Assembly: GCA_016212965.1 (NCBI GenBank)
Contig: JACRDA010000030.1
Span: 1 to 64,000, forward strand
DNA from: Myxococcales bacterium
GTDB taxonomy: Bacteria > Myxococcota_A > Polyangia > Polyangiales > Polyangiaceae
Direction of reading: 5' to 3'
Length of the DNA stretch: 64,000 bases
A program made the translations under genes and the position numbers. The notes below the pieces were generated by a model. That model saw only the letters and a list, made by a program, of their open reading frames with translations, was not told the origin of the DNA and made no database searches. This document shows positions 20,724-30,468 of the stretch, piece by piece (positions within the stretch are counted from its first letter, which is position 1; every line of letters begins with the position of its first letter).

Positions 20724-21079
20724 CCTTCGCGACGAGCACACAGCACGGCACCGCGGCCGACCGGTTCGCGGTGCGCCTGCTCGAGCGGGGCGTGGCCGAC
20801 CACATATCGAACAGCTCGGCGCCCACCGGGACGCGCATCGTCGCGCTGATCGATGTGGCCTTTCCCGGGGGGATCAAGGGAGCCATCATCGGCACGGGTG
20901 ACGACCTGGCGCACGCGATCGTCGCGCGCACCGCCGAGGAGCGGGCGCGCGTGCACGGAGGCGTCCGGCTCAACGCTCGCGGGCTGCGACTGCACGTCTG
21001 GGTCGGGCCCGGCGCGGCACGTGAGCTAGTCGAGCGCGTGTGGCTCGAGCTCGAGGCGTCGCGCGGCGACGAGGGGTGA
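20720..21079 (+). CDS. Hypothetical element protein
   Basis: ATG with GGAGG RBS; 119 aa. Confidence 0.65.
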   Translation: MTFATSTQHGTAADRFAVRLLERGVADHISNSSAPTGTRIVALIDVAFPGGIKGAIIGTGDDLAHAIVARTAEERARVHGGVRLNARGLRLHVWVGPGAARELVERVWLELEASRGDEG

Positions 21080-21083
21080 CGGG

Positions 21084-21512
21084 ATGGCAACGAACGACGA
21101 CGAGCTAGACCCTGGGTACGTGCTCTGCGAGCTCGAGCGCGATGGTAAGCCCGGCGAGGTGCTGCGGGTGAGCGTGCGCAGGGGCGCGGCGGCCGCGGAG
21201 CTGCGCGTGTGGTTCCGCGGCGCGGACGGCGAGCTCCGGCCGAGCCCGAAGGGCTGCACCATCCGGCGGCACGAGCTGGCCCGGGTGGTCGACGCCCTCC
21301 GCGCCGCCGCGCACGAGCTCGAGCTCGCGGCCGCACCCGAGCCGTACCGCGGCGATTGGGGGCGCGGGCGTGCTCGGCCCGCACGCGACGGTGCCGCGGA
21401 GCGCGCTCGCCTCGAGGCGGCGCGAGCCGAGCGCGACATGAGGCCGCCGGTGTGCCCCCAGCGGCCGGCGAAGTGGAGCCAGTCGGGCCCGCGGCGAGCG
21501 GTGCCGAGGTGA
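21084..21512 (+). CDS. Hypothetical element protein
   Basis: 142 aa ORF, short spacing. Confidence 0.6.
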   Translation: MATNDDELDPGYVLCELERDGKPGEVLRVSVRRGAAAAELRVWFRGADGELRPSPKGCTIRRHELARVVDALRAAAHELELAAAPEPYRGDWGRGRARPARDGAAERARLEAARAERDMRPPVCPQRPAKWSQSGPRRAVPR

Positions 21513-21781
21513 GCCCGGCGTGCGTGCCACGCTCGCCCCGGCACCTCGAGGTGTTCCGGTGCGTCGCGTACGCATGCACGCTCGCGACCACGGCCTGCGT
21601 CCGCCGCCAGTCGCTCGCCCGCCTGGACGAGCGGATGCGCAGGTGCGGAGAATGCGAGCAGGGGCGCGCCGTGTCGGCCGCCGTGTCGGCCGCCCGCCTC
21701 GAGGTGCCGCCGGTCCGGCCGGTCCGGCCGTGGTGGGCCCCGCGCCCGGCTGGCGCGCCGAGCGCCGAAGGTCGGCCGTGA
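21509..21781 (+). CDS. Small Cys-containing protein
   Basis: GTGA overlap; CVAYACTLATTACVRRQSLARLDERMRRCGECEQGR. Confidence 0.5.
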   Translation: MSPACVPRSPRHLEVFRCVAYACTLATTACVRRQSLARLDERMRRCGECEQGRAVSAAVSAARLEVPPVRPVRPWWAPRPAGAPSAEGRP

Positions 21782-21896
21782 CGCCCGCGCTCGCCGCCCT
21801 CGTGGCGTGGCGGGCGGCACCGGCGCTTCTAAGCCGCCCCACGGCGGGGCGCCCGGTCCCTGGCTCGCTCGCCGCGGGGCGCGGCGGTCGTTTGCA

Positions 21897-21912
21897 CTTG
21901 CTGTCCAGCAAG
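21897..21912. promoter_or_regulatory. Probable operator upstream of XRE regulator
   Basis: CTTGCTG-TC-CAGCAAG perfect inverted repeat 20 bp before the ATG, with an extra AGCAAG half-site before the start codon. Confidence 0.6.
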
Positions 21913-21931
21913 GACGTGTTAGATAGCAAGT

Positions 21932-22570
21932 ATGGCAGCTAGAAAGCAGCGCCGCCCGGTTAGCGGGCCACTGCGCAAGGCGGTCCAGGAAAGCGGGGTT
22001 ACGCGCTACCAGCTAAGCCAGCAAGTTGGTGTCGCTGAGAGCGTGCTCTCGCGTTTCGTGACCGGAAAACAAGGGATCACCCTCGACACGGCAGACCGGC
22101 TAGCAGACGTGCTTGGCCTTGAAGTCGTGGCTGGGGTGTCGACCGTGCAGCCGAAGCAGAAAGAGAAGGACGCAATGGAAGCTCACCCGCAACCGAACGA
22201 CGCGCACCGCCTCACGAACGAGGCCATGCCCTACGCGCGCGCAGCGCATGACGAGTATTTCGAGTCCCGACGCGGCGTGTGGGACGTCGGGGGGCGCCGA
22301 GCGGTCGTCTACAACAACAACCCGTGGAACGATGACCACGAGGGACGCCTGCGGGGCGAGGAGCTCTCGCGACTGCGCGCGGCCATGGGCGCGGCCGGCT
22401 TCAAGGAGCTTGGGATCGCCTACTACAGCGGCGAGGGCGCGGAACAGTGGGAACGGGAAGGCAACAAGGAGCCCGGGTACACCTACGCCATGTTGGTCAG
22501 CATGCCTCGTGGCAAGACGATCTCCACCCTCGTTGACATGTATCGGAAGGCGACCTGGCCGACCAACTAG
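21932..22570 (+). CDS. XRE-family HTH regulator with C-terminal extension
   Basis: GVTRYQLSQQVGVAESVLSRFVTGKQGITLDTADRLADVLGLEV. Confidence 0.85.
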   Translation: MAARKQRRPVSGPLRKAVQESGVTRYQLSQQVGVAESVLSRFVTGKQGITLDTADRLADVLGLEVVAGVSTVQPKQKEKDAMEAHPQPNDAHRLTNEAMPYARAAHDEYFESRRGVWDVGGRRAVVYNNNPWNDDHEGRLRGEELSRLRAAMGAAGFKELGIAYYSGEGAEQWEREGNKEPGYTYAMLVSMPRGKTISTLVDMYRKATWPTN

Positions 22571-22704
22571 GCCCGCCGCGTGCGGCCTGCCGGCCGACTG
22601 GACGCCCCCGCGACGCCGCTCGACGGCGCGGGGCAAGAGGGCGTAGAAAGAAAAAGGCCGGCGCGCGTCAACGCCCGGCCCACGGCACACGAGGAGTCAC
22701 CCTC

Positions 22705-23121
22705 ATGAGCGAGAAGAACGTAGAGACGGCGACGGCGAAGGGCAAGGTCGAAGTGGCGCGAGCGTTCCCACGGGGCGCCCGGCCCGGCCCGGACGTGCCG
22801 CGGGTAAGATCGCGCGTGCGCGCTGGGCGCTGCTTTGAGCTCGCCGGACGCTCTCTCTCGGGGGCGCCGGTCGGCACTGAGTGGGAGCTCGTGCACGGGA
22901 CATGGGGCCTTGCGCACCACCGCCACGCGTGGCTCGAGCACGCGGCGAGCGGTCGCGTCTACGACGTGGTGCTCGACCTCGTGTTCGGTCGCGAGGACAG
23001 CGCGCGAGACACCGGCGCTCGCGCGCTGCGCCGTTTCACGCAGGTGGAGGCGGCCCGGGCCTTGGTCGCCGCGAAGCACTGGGGCCCATGGTGCGACTGC
23101 GCACCGCCGGAGGCCCGCTAG
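22705..23121 (+). CDS. Hypothetical element protein
   Basis: ATG preceded by GAGGAG and stem-loop; 138 aa; stop abuts the integrase ATG. Confidence 0.65.
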   Translation: MSEKNVETATAKGKVEVARAFPRGARPGPDVPRVRSRVRAGRCFELAGRSLSGAPVGTEWELVHGTWGLAHHRHAWLEHAASGRVYDVVLDLVFGREDSARDTGARALRRFTQVEAARALVAAKHWGPWCDCAPPEAR

Positions 23122-24439
<1,318 letters not shown>

Positions 24440-24487
24440 AAGTGTGGTTGCGATTCTGTGGCGAGCGCCCGCTGCTCTCCTGACTCG

Positions 24488-24559
24488 TAGGCGGGACGGG
24501 ATTCGAACCTGCGACCATCGGCTTGTAAGGCCGACGCTCTACCGCTGAGCTACCCGCCT
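24488..24559 (-). tRNA. tRNA-Val (TAC)
   Basis: AGGCGGGTAGCTCAGCGGTAGAGC...TCGGC-CTTACAA-GCCGA...TTCGAAT...CCCGCCT; anticodon TAC. Confidence 0.88.
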
Positions 24560-24776
24560 GCTCTACGTGCGGGTTGCCTCCGGACCGGGCCCGGAGCCTT
24601 GCCCTCGCCGCGAGGGCCAGAGCGGCCGCGAACATTATCTACGTCGCGCGCAACGTCAAGTGCTTAGCGCGGGGCTCGGTACGGCCGCGGCGCCTTCCGC
24701 TGTTCCGGGCTTTGTGCGGCGGCGCCCGGACGGTTGATCTATGCTGGCCCGATCCGCGACGCTTCAGGAGCTCTGC

Positions 24777-25637
24777 ATGGGCTACGACACCGGCGACATC
24801 ATCGACGAGCGCTACAAGATCTTGAGCCCCATCGGCAAGGGGGGCCACGGCACGGTCTACCGCGCCATGGATCTCGAGCTGCAGAGCCAGGTGGCGATCA
24901 AGTTCCTGCACGCCGACATCGCGCGCGAGCCCGGCTTCGCCACGCGCATGCAGCGTGAGGCACGGGCGATGGGGCAGCTGTCCGGGACGAGCGCCGTGCA
25001 GGTGTTCGCGTTCAACAAGGCCTCCGGCGGCGGCATGTACCTCGTGATGGAGTACCTCGAGGGCACGGACCTCGGTCGCCACGTGCAGAGCTACGAGGAG
25101 CACGGGCAGTTCATGCCGGTGCGCGAGCTCCAGGAGCTGCTCGAGCCGATAGCGACGACGCTCGAGGCCGCGCACGCGCGGGGCATCATCCACCGCGACC
25201 TCAAGCTCGCGAACATCTTCGTCCTCCGGAGCGCGGGGCGTGGCCGCGTGCGCCTGCTCGACTTCGGGCTCGTGAAGGACATGAAGATGGACCCGCTCAC
25301 GATGCAGGGCATGGTCGCCGGCTCGCCGGCGTACATCGCGCCGGAGGCGTGGCTCGGCAAGCCGGACCTCATCGACCACCGCATCGATGTGTACTCCTTC
25401 GGGGTGGTGGTCTTCAGGCTGCTCGCCGGCCAGATGCCCTTCGACCCCAAGCAGACCATCGACAAGCTCATCCTCCAGGTGACCCGCGCGCCGCGGCCGA
25501 GCCTGCACGCGCTGCGCCCCGACCTGCCGGCGCGGATCGACGAGTGGGTGAAGAAGGCCCTCGCCGTCGCGCCGAACGACCGCTTCCAGAGCGTGCAGTC
25601 GCTGTGGCAGGCCCTGCAAGGCGTGCTGCAGTCGTAG
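24777..25637 (+). CDS. Serine/threonine protein kinase
   Basis: IGKGGHGTVYRAMD, VAIKFL, IIHRDLKLANIFV, LLDFGLVKD, SPAYIAPEA. Confidence 0.9.
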   Translation: MGYDTGDIIDERYKILSPIGKGGHGTVYRAMDLELQSQVAIKFLHADIAREPGFATRMQREARAMGQLSGTSAVQVFAFNKASGGGMYLVMEYLEGTDLGRHVQSYEEHGQFMPVRELQELLEPIATTLEAAHARGIIHRDLKLANIFVLRSAGRGRVRLLDFGLVKDMKMDPLTMQGMVAGSPAYIAPEAWLGKPDLIDHRIDVYSFGVVVFRLLAGQMPFDPKQTIDKLILQVTRAPRPSLHALRPDLPARIDEWVKKALAVAPNDRFQSVQSLWQALQGVLQS

Positions 25638-25768
25638 CCGCCTCGGGCCATTTTCCGGTCCGGGGGGGGCGACGCGATCGTGCCCGCCGGCCCGCCGCTC
25701 GGATGTCCGTCGCACGAGCGTGGCGTTGGATCGGCAGCGGGTGGGGTAACATCTCAGGTGAGGCGTGC

Positions 25769-27442
25769 ATGCAACGCGCTTTTTCTTCGCGGCTCGGCTC
25801 GATCCTTCTCGGCGTCCTGCTCCTCGGCGGCTGCAGCGAGCGCGCGCAGCGCCTCGAGGTCCCGCTCCCGCGCCCGGGAGTGCCGGTCGCCGACTGGGAC
25901 GAGGAGAGGGTCACGTGCCAGCGGCGCATCGAGGCCGTGCTCGGGGAGCCGGCCGAGCCCGGCGCGCCCGAGTTCGAGCAGAAGCGCGTGGCGATCCTCG
26001 GGCGCGCGCGCGGCGAGGCGGTGGTATGGGTCGCGGCGCCCGCGCCGACACCCGAGGCCGAGCTGCCGGAGGTCGCGCGGGCCGCGCTCGCCGCGGCCCC
26101 CAAGGTGTCGCTCGACGGCGCCGCGCCGTCCGGGCGCGAGGGCGAGGCGGAGCAGGCGAGCGCCGCGTGGCGGCAGCGGCTCGACGGTCTCGTGCGCCGC
26201 CTGCGCGGGGACAAGGTCGCCCTCCGCGCTGCGCTCCTGCGGCAGGGCTACCTCTACAGCGACAACCCGGTCGAGGCCTTCGAGCTCGTCCGCGGCGTCA
26301 CGCTCGAGCTGCTGTTCGACGAGCCGAAGCTGTGGCTCGAGCGCGCGAGCCGCCGCTACGCGGTCGAGCTCGTCGGCGTGGGGCGGCAGGCCGAGTACCG
26401 CTACGCCAGCGGGGATCTCGCGGGGCGCGCCGCGGAGCTCTTGCACGGCGACCGCGTCGCCGTCGATCCGGCCGAGCTCGAGGCGCCTCTCGCTCGCGAC
26501 CTGCCCGCCCTCGCGCACGAGGTGGGCTTCGACCGCGTGCGCGTCGAGGCCCTGCGCCGCGACGCCATCGTGGCCGCGCTGCGCTTCGGGGGGCGCGAGG
26601 TGCGCGCCTTGCTCGTCTCGCGCGGCGCGGCGCTCGAGCTCGGGTGCCTCGACGCACCGGCCGAGCAACGGCGTGCCGTGGCGACCTGGCAGGCCGAGGA
26701 CGCGCCCCGGCGCCGCGCGCTCCGGGCGTTGCGCGCGAGCGTGACCGCCATCGTCGGCGAGGCCTTGCCGTTCGACCGGCCGCGGACGGCCAAGGATCAC
26801 CTCGAGGACGGCCGCCTGCGGCCGCTGTGGGAGTGGGCCTACCGGCGTGGCGATGCCGGCTTCATGTACGACGGCGAGGGCTACCCGGTGTTCGACGCCG
26901 CGGGGCGACCGAATCCCCCCGAGGTGTGCGTCGCCTTCGTGCTCGACAGCTACGAGCGCGCTTCGGGCACCTGGTACCGCGGCAAGGGGGACGCGCGCGA
27001 GCGCGTGGTGGGCGGGCTCGACTTCAATCGCCTCGGCATCGCGAATCGCGGCGGAGTCATCGCTTTCGGGCTGTTCGCCGAGAGCCATCCCGAGGCCTTC
27101 GACTTCCACCGCTTCGGCGCGGCCGAGCACATCGAGTTCCGCGAGCGCAGCCGCTACTTCCGCTTCCTCGCCGACCGCGCGGACGAGCTCGCCCCCGGCG
27201 ACGTGGTCGCGATCCAGGGCGTGAAGCGCGACGGCAACATCCACCAACACGCGATCCTGATCGAGGACGTCGATCCGGTGACCGGCTTCGCTCACGCACT
27301 CGCCGACCAGATGAAGAAGCCGCGGCGTCGCACCTGGGAGGGCATCATGGCCGAGGCGCCGCGGCGTGCGCTCTACTACCACGTGCACCCGCACGCCGAC
27401 GTGCTCCTGAAGCTCGACCCCGGGCCCAGGCGCTCGCTGTAG
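25769..27442 (+). CDS. Putative lipoprotein of unknown function
   Basis: MQRAFSSRLGSILLGVLLLGGCSE lipobox; long ORF. Confidence 0.7.
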   Translation: MQRAFSSRLGSILLGVLLLGGCSERAQRLEVPLPRPGVPVADWDEERVTCQRRIEAVLGEPAEPGAPEFEQKRVAILGRARGEAVVWVAAPAPTPEAELPEVARAALAAAPKVSLDGAAPSGREGEAEQASAAWRQRLDGLVRRLRGDKVALRAALLRQGYLYSDNPVEAFELVRGVTLELLFDEPKLWLERASRRYAVELVGVGRQAEYRYASGDLAGRAAELLHGDRVAVDPAELEAPLARDLPALAHEVGFDRVRVEALRRDAIVAALRFGGREVRALLVSRGAALELGCLDAPAEQRRAVATWQAEDAPRRRALRALRASVTAIVGEALPFDRPRTAKDHLEDGRLRPLWEWAYRRGDAGFMYDGEGYPVFDAAGRPNPPEVCVAFVLDSYERASGTWYRGKGDARERVVGGLDFNRLGIANRGGVIAFGLFAESHPEAFDFHRFGAAEHIEFRERSRYFRFLADRADELAPGDVVAIQGVKRDGNIHQHAILIEDVDPVTGFAHALADQMKKPRRRTWEGIMAEAPRRALYYHVHPHADVLLKLDPGPRRSL

Positions 27443-27464
27443 CGTCCGGGAGCGTCGGCTGGCG

Positions 27465-28223
27465 CTACGGTACTTCGCGCGGCGTGGCGAGCCGGCCGCC
27501 CTCGCGCACGTGCTTGGCGACCGCGTCCACCAGGCGGCCGTCGGCGACCTCGCAGGCCTTCGACACCGAGCCCATCGTCACGCCCTTGCACTCCTTGCGC
27601 ACCGCGCGGTAGGCCTCGTCGATGGCGGGATTCTCCCGGAGCGCGTCGCGCATCTCGTTCTCGAGCTTGGTCCAGAGCAAGCGCGGTAGCCGCGGGCGGC
27701 CGGGGCGCTGGAGCGCGACCTCGCCGCTCGACAGGGTCACGCAGTCGCCGTCCCAGCGCAGGGCGTCGTAGCTCTTCTCCTGGCCGCTGACGACGATGCC
27801 GCCGGTGCTCGGCTCGCGCACGCGCAGGATCAGCACTTCCTCGTCCTGCGCGAGGTCGTCGTTCGAGGACGCGCCGCCCGACGCGTTCCAGGCCGCGGTC
27901 TTGCGCGTGAGGTAGGCGCGCGTCCACGGCGTGCCCTTGGCGAACAGCACGAGCGCGAGGGTCGGCGAGCCGCCCTCGCAGAGGGCCTTGGCGAAGGCGG
28001 GGTCGGGCGTGCACTCCTTCTTGCCGGGCTCGGCGCACGCGGTGGGCACGGTCTTCGGCCTGGGGGCGCTCGCAGCGGGGGCGCCCGCGGCACCCGACGC
28101 GGCGGCGCTCGGCGACACGGTGGTGGCAGGCACCGCGGGCTCGCCGCTCGAGGCGCAACCGCCGGCGAGGGTGAGGCAGACACCGAGCGCTTGGACCCAG
28201 ACGTGAGGTTCGGGCGGTCGCAT
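27465..28223 (-). CDS. Putative lipoprotein
   Basis: ALGVCLTLAGGCASSGE lipobox. Confidence 0.65.
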   Translation of the reverse strand: MRPPEPHVWVQALGVCLTLAGGCASSGEPAVPATTVSPSAAASGAAGAPAASAPRPKTVPTACAEPGKKECTPDPAFAKALCEGGSPTLALVLFAKGTPWTRAYLTRKTAAWNASGGASSNDDLAQDEEVLILRVREPSTGGIVVSGQEKSYDALRWDGDCVTLSSGEVALQRPGRPRLPRLLWTKLENEMRDALRENPAIDEAYRAVRKECKGVTMGSVSKACEVADGRLVDAVAKHVREGGRLATPREVP

Positions 28224-28405
28224 GGGCAAGCAGAAGGAGACCGACTTGCCTGGCCAGCGTCAAGTCGCGACTTCTCGCGGCTCCACGTCCAGCGCCAGCG
28301 CGTACGGTCCGGGCTTCGTCCCCGAGCTCTCCTACGCATCGCGCGCGGCCGCCTTCCCGCCGGCCCCGTGCCGTGGGAGCCTCACCGACCGCGGGCGACG
28401 GAACC

Positions 28406-28942
28406 ATGAAGATCGCGAAGCTCATCGTGCTCATTGCCGGCCTGGCGGGCATCGCCGGCTTCTTCGTTCCGGTCATCGCCGTCGACCACGGCACCATCCA
28501 CGCCGAGCTCAGTGCGTTCCAGCTCGTCGAGGGCATGGACGCCATCCAGGCCGCGGCCGGCGTGGCGCGCGGGCGCAACGAGCTACCGCCCGAGGCGCGG
28601 GAGGCGGTGGTCTCGATCGACGAGAACCTGGCGCGCTACCGCATCGCCATTCTCGGCTTCTTCGCGCCGGCCCTGCTGCTCGTGGCGCTCGCGGTGCTCG
28701 GCGCGTTCACGCACTTCGGGCGCGTGCTCGGCTTCGTCGCCATGCTGGTCGGGCTTGCCGCGGCCGCCGGGTGGGGCCTGCTCGCCCATGCCGCGACGAC
28801 GGACGAGGTGGCGCGCACCGCGCAGAAGCACGGCGCCCGCGCGGGCCTCGCGGTGTGGGTGATGATCGGCAGCGGGGCGCTCGGCTTCCTCGGGGGTCTC
28901 TTCGCCCTCGTGAAGCCCGAGCCGCGCCGTCGCGCCGAGTGA
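28406..28942 (+). CDS. Small integral membrane protein
   Basis: MKIAKLIVLIAGLAGIAGFFVPV plus further hydrophobic segments. Confidence 0.7.
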   Translation: MKIAKLIVLIAGLAGIAGFFVPVIAVDHGTIHAELSAFQLVEGMDAIQAAAGVARGRNELPPEAREAVVSIDENLARYRIAILGFFAPALLLVALAVLGAFTHFGRVLGFVAMLVGLAAAAGWGLLAHAATTDEVARTAQKHGARAGLAVWVMIGSGALGFLGGLFALVKPEPRRRAE

Positions 28943-28952
28943 CGGCCCGGCC

Positions 28953-30392
28953 TCAGGCGGCGTGGGGCGCGCCCGTGGAGGACGGCGGGCGCTGCCAGCC
29001 GCCGCGCCACCACGCGATGCCGAGCGCCGCGGCGCGCACGATCCAGTCGAGCGTGCTGCCGAGCCAGGCGCCGGGCAGCCCGAGATCGAGCACCACGCCG
29101 AGGAGGTAGCTCGCGCCGAGTCGCACCCCGACCGACGAGACGACCATGGTGACGAGCACCGTGCGCGACGCCCCGGCGCCGCGCAGGCTCATCGCCGCCA
29201 CCGTGGCGAAGCCCATGAACGGCTGGGCGAGGGCTGCGACCCACAGGGTCCGGGCGCCGAGCTCGACCACCGCGGCGTCGCGGGTGAACGCGCCGACGAG
29301 CACGCGCGGCGCCGCGACGAACAGGACCGCGCCGACCGCGAGCGCGGCTGCCGCAGAGGCCGCGGCAACCCACCCGACCCGGCGCGCCTGTCCGAGCTGA
29401 CCCGCGCCGAGCTAGTGAGCGACGAGCGTCGCGGCGGCGCCGCCGAGCCCCTCGGCCGTGAGGAAGCAGGCTGCCTCGACGCTGAGCAGCGCCTGGTTGG
29501 CTGCCATGGCGCTCGCGCCGGCGACGCCGATGATCGCGACGAAGGCGAGGTCGCCCGCGTGGTAGAGCAGCTTGTCGCCGAGCAGCGGCCAGCTGAGGCG
29601 CGCGAGCGTGCGGCTCACCGTTCGCCGGCGCGTGGCGGGCGCGCGGAGCTCGAGCGGCGAGCCCGTCCGGTAGAGCGCGTGGCACAGCCACAGCGCCTGC
29701 ACCATGAACGCCAAGGCAGCCCCGAGCGCGGCACCGCGGACGCCGAGCTCGGGCAGCCCGAACGCGCCGCCCACGAGCGTCGCCGCCACGACGACGTGCA
29801 GCACGTTGCCGGCCGCGGCCGCGTAGAGCGGCGTGCGCGTGTCTCCGGCGCCCTGCAGGCACGCGGCGGCGGCGCCCTCGACGAGCGCGAAGGGCAGGGC
29901 GGGCGCGACCACGAGCAGGTAGCGCTCGGCCTCGTCGAGCACCGGCCCGGAGGCGCTCGGGAACAGCGCCCCGCAGATGGGTCGCGCGAACAGCCCGAGC
30001 GGAAGCGCGGCGAGCACGCCGAGCGCGGCGGCGCTCTGCAGCGAGAGGCGCGCGACCGCGGCGGCGCGTGCGCGGTCTCCGGCTCCGATGGCGCGGCCGA
30101 TGAGGCCGAGCGCCGCCACCCCGACCGCGCCGAACAGCGAGTAGAGCGTCCACACGAGGAGCGCGGAGACCTGCAACGATGCGAGCGCGAGCGAGTCGTA
30201 GTGGCCGATGACGAGCCGCTGCACCGCGAAGACCACGGTGACGAGCAGCATGTGGGCGATGGCCGGCCCCCCGAGCGCCCACAGCTCGCGGCCGAGCGGG
30301 GCCGTGTGCGTGACGCAGGCGCCGGCGGGCGAGTGGGGCGTGGCGACGGGCACGTCCCCGAGAGCAGCGCAGGCGGGCATGGCTTCGGCCAT
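28953..30392 (-). pseudogene. MATE-family efflux transporter interrupted by in-frame amber codon
   Basis: Frame continuous from 30392 to 28953 except TAG at 29412-29414: ...GGAAATLVAH*LGAGQLGQARRVGW...LWVAALAQPFMGFATVAAMSLRGAGASRT. Confidence 0.8.
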
Positions 30393-30468
30393 GACCCTCC
30401 AACGCCGGTCGAGCGCTCCCGTGTTCCGTGCGCGCCGTGCGTCCGCCGGCGCGACCCCGCGCCGACGG

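Noticed and set aside
21892-21924. Sigma-70 promoter TTGCAC...TTAGAT upstream of the XRE gene
   Set aside because: Spacer is about 21 bp, too long for a confident promoter call
28953-30392. Stop-codon recoding in the MATE gene linked to selA
   Set aside because: The stop is TAG, not TGA, so selenocysteine insertion cannot explain it
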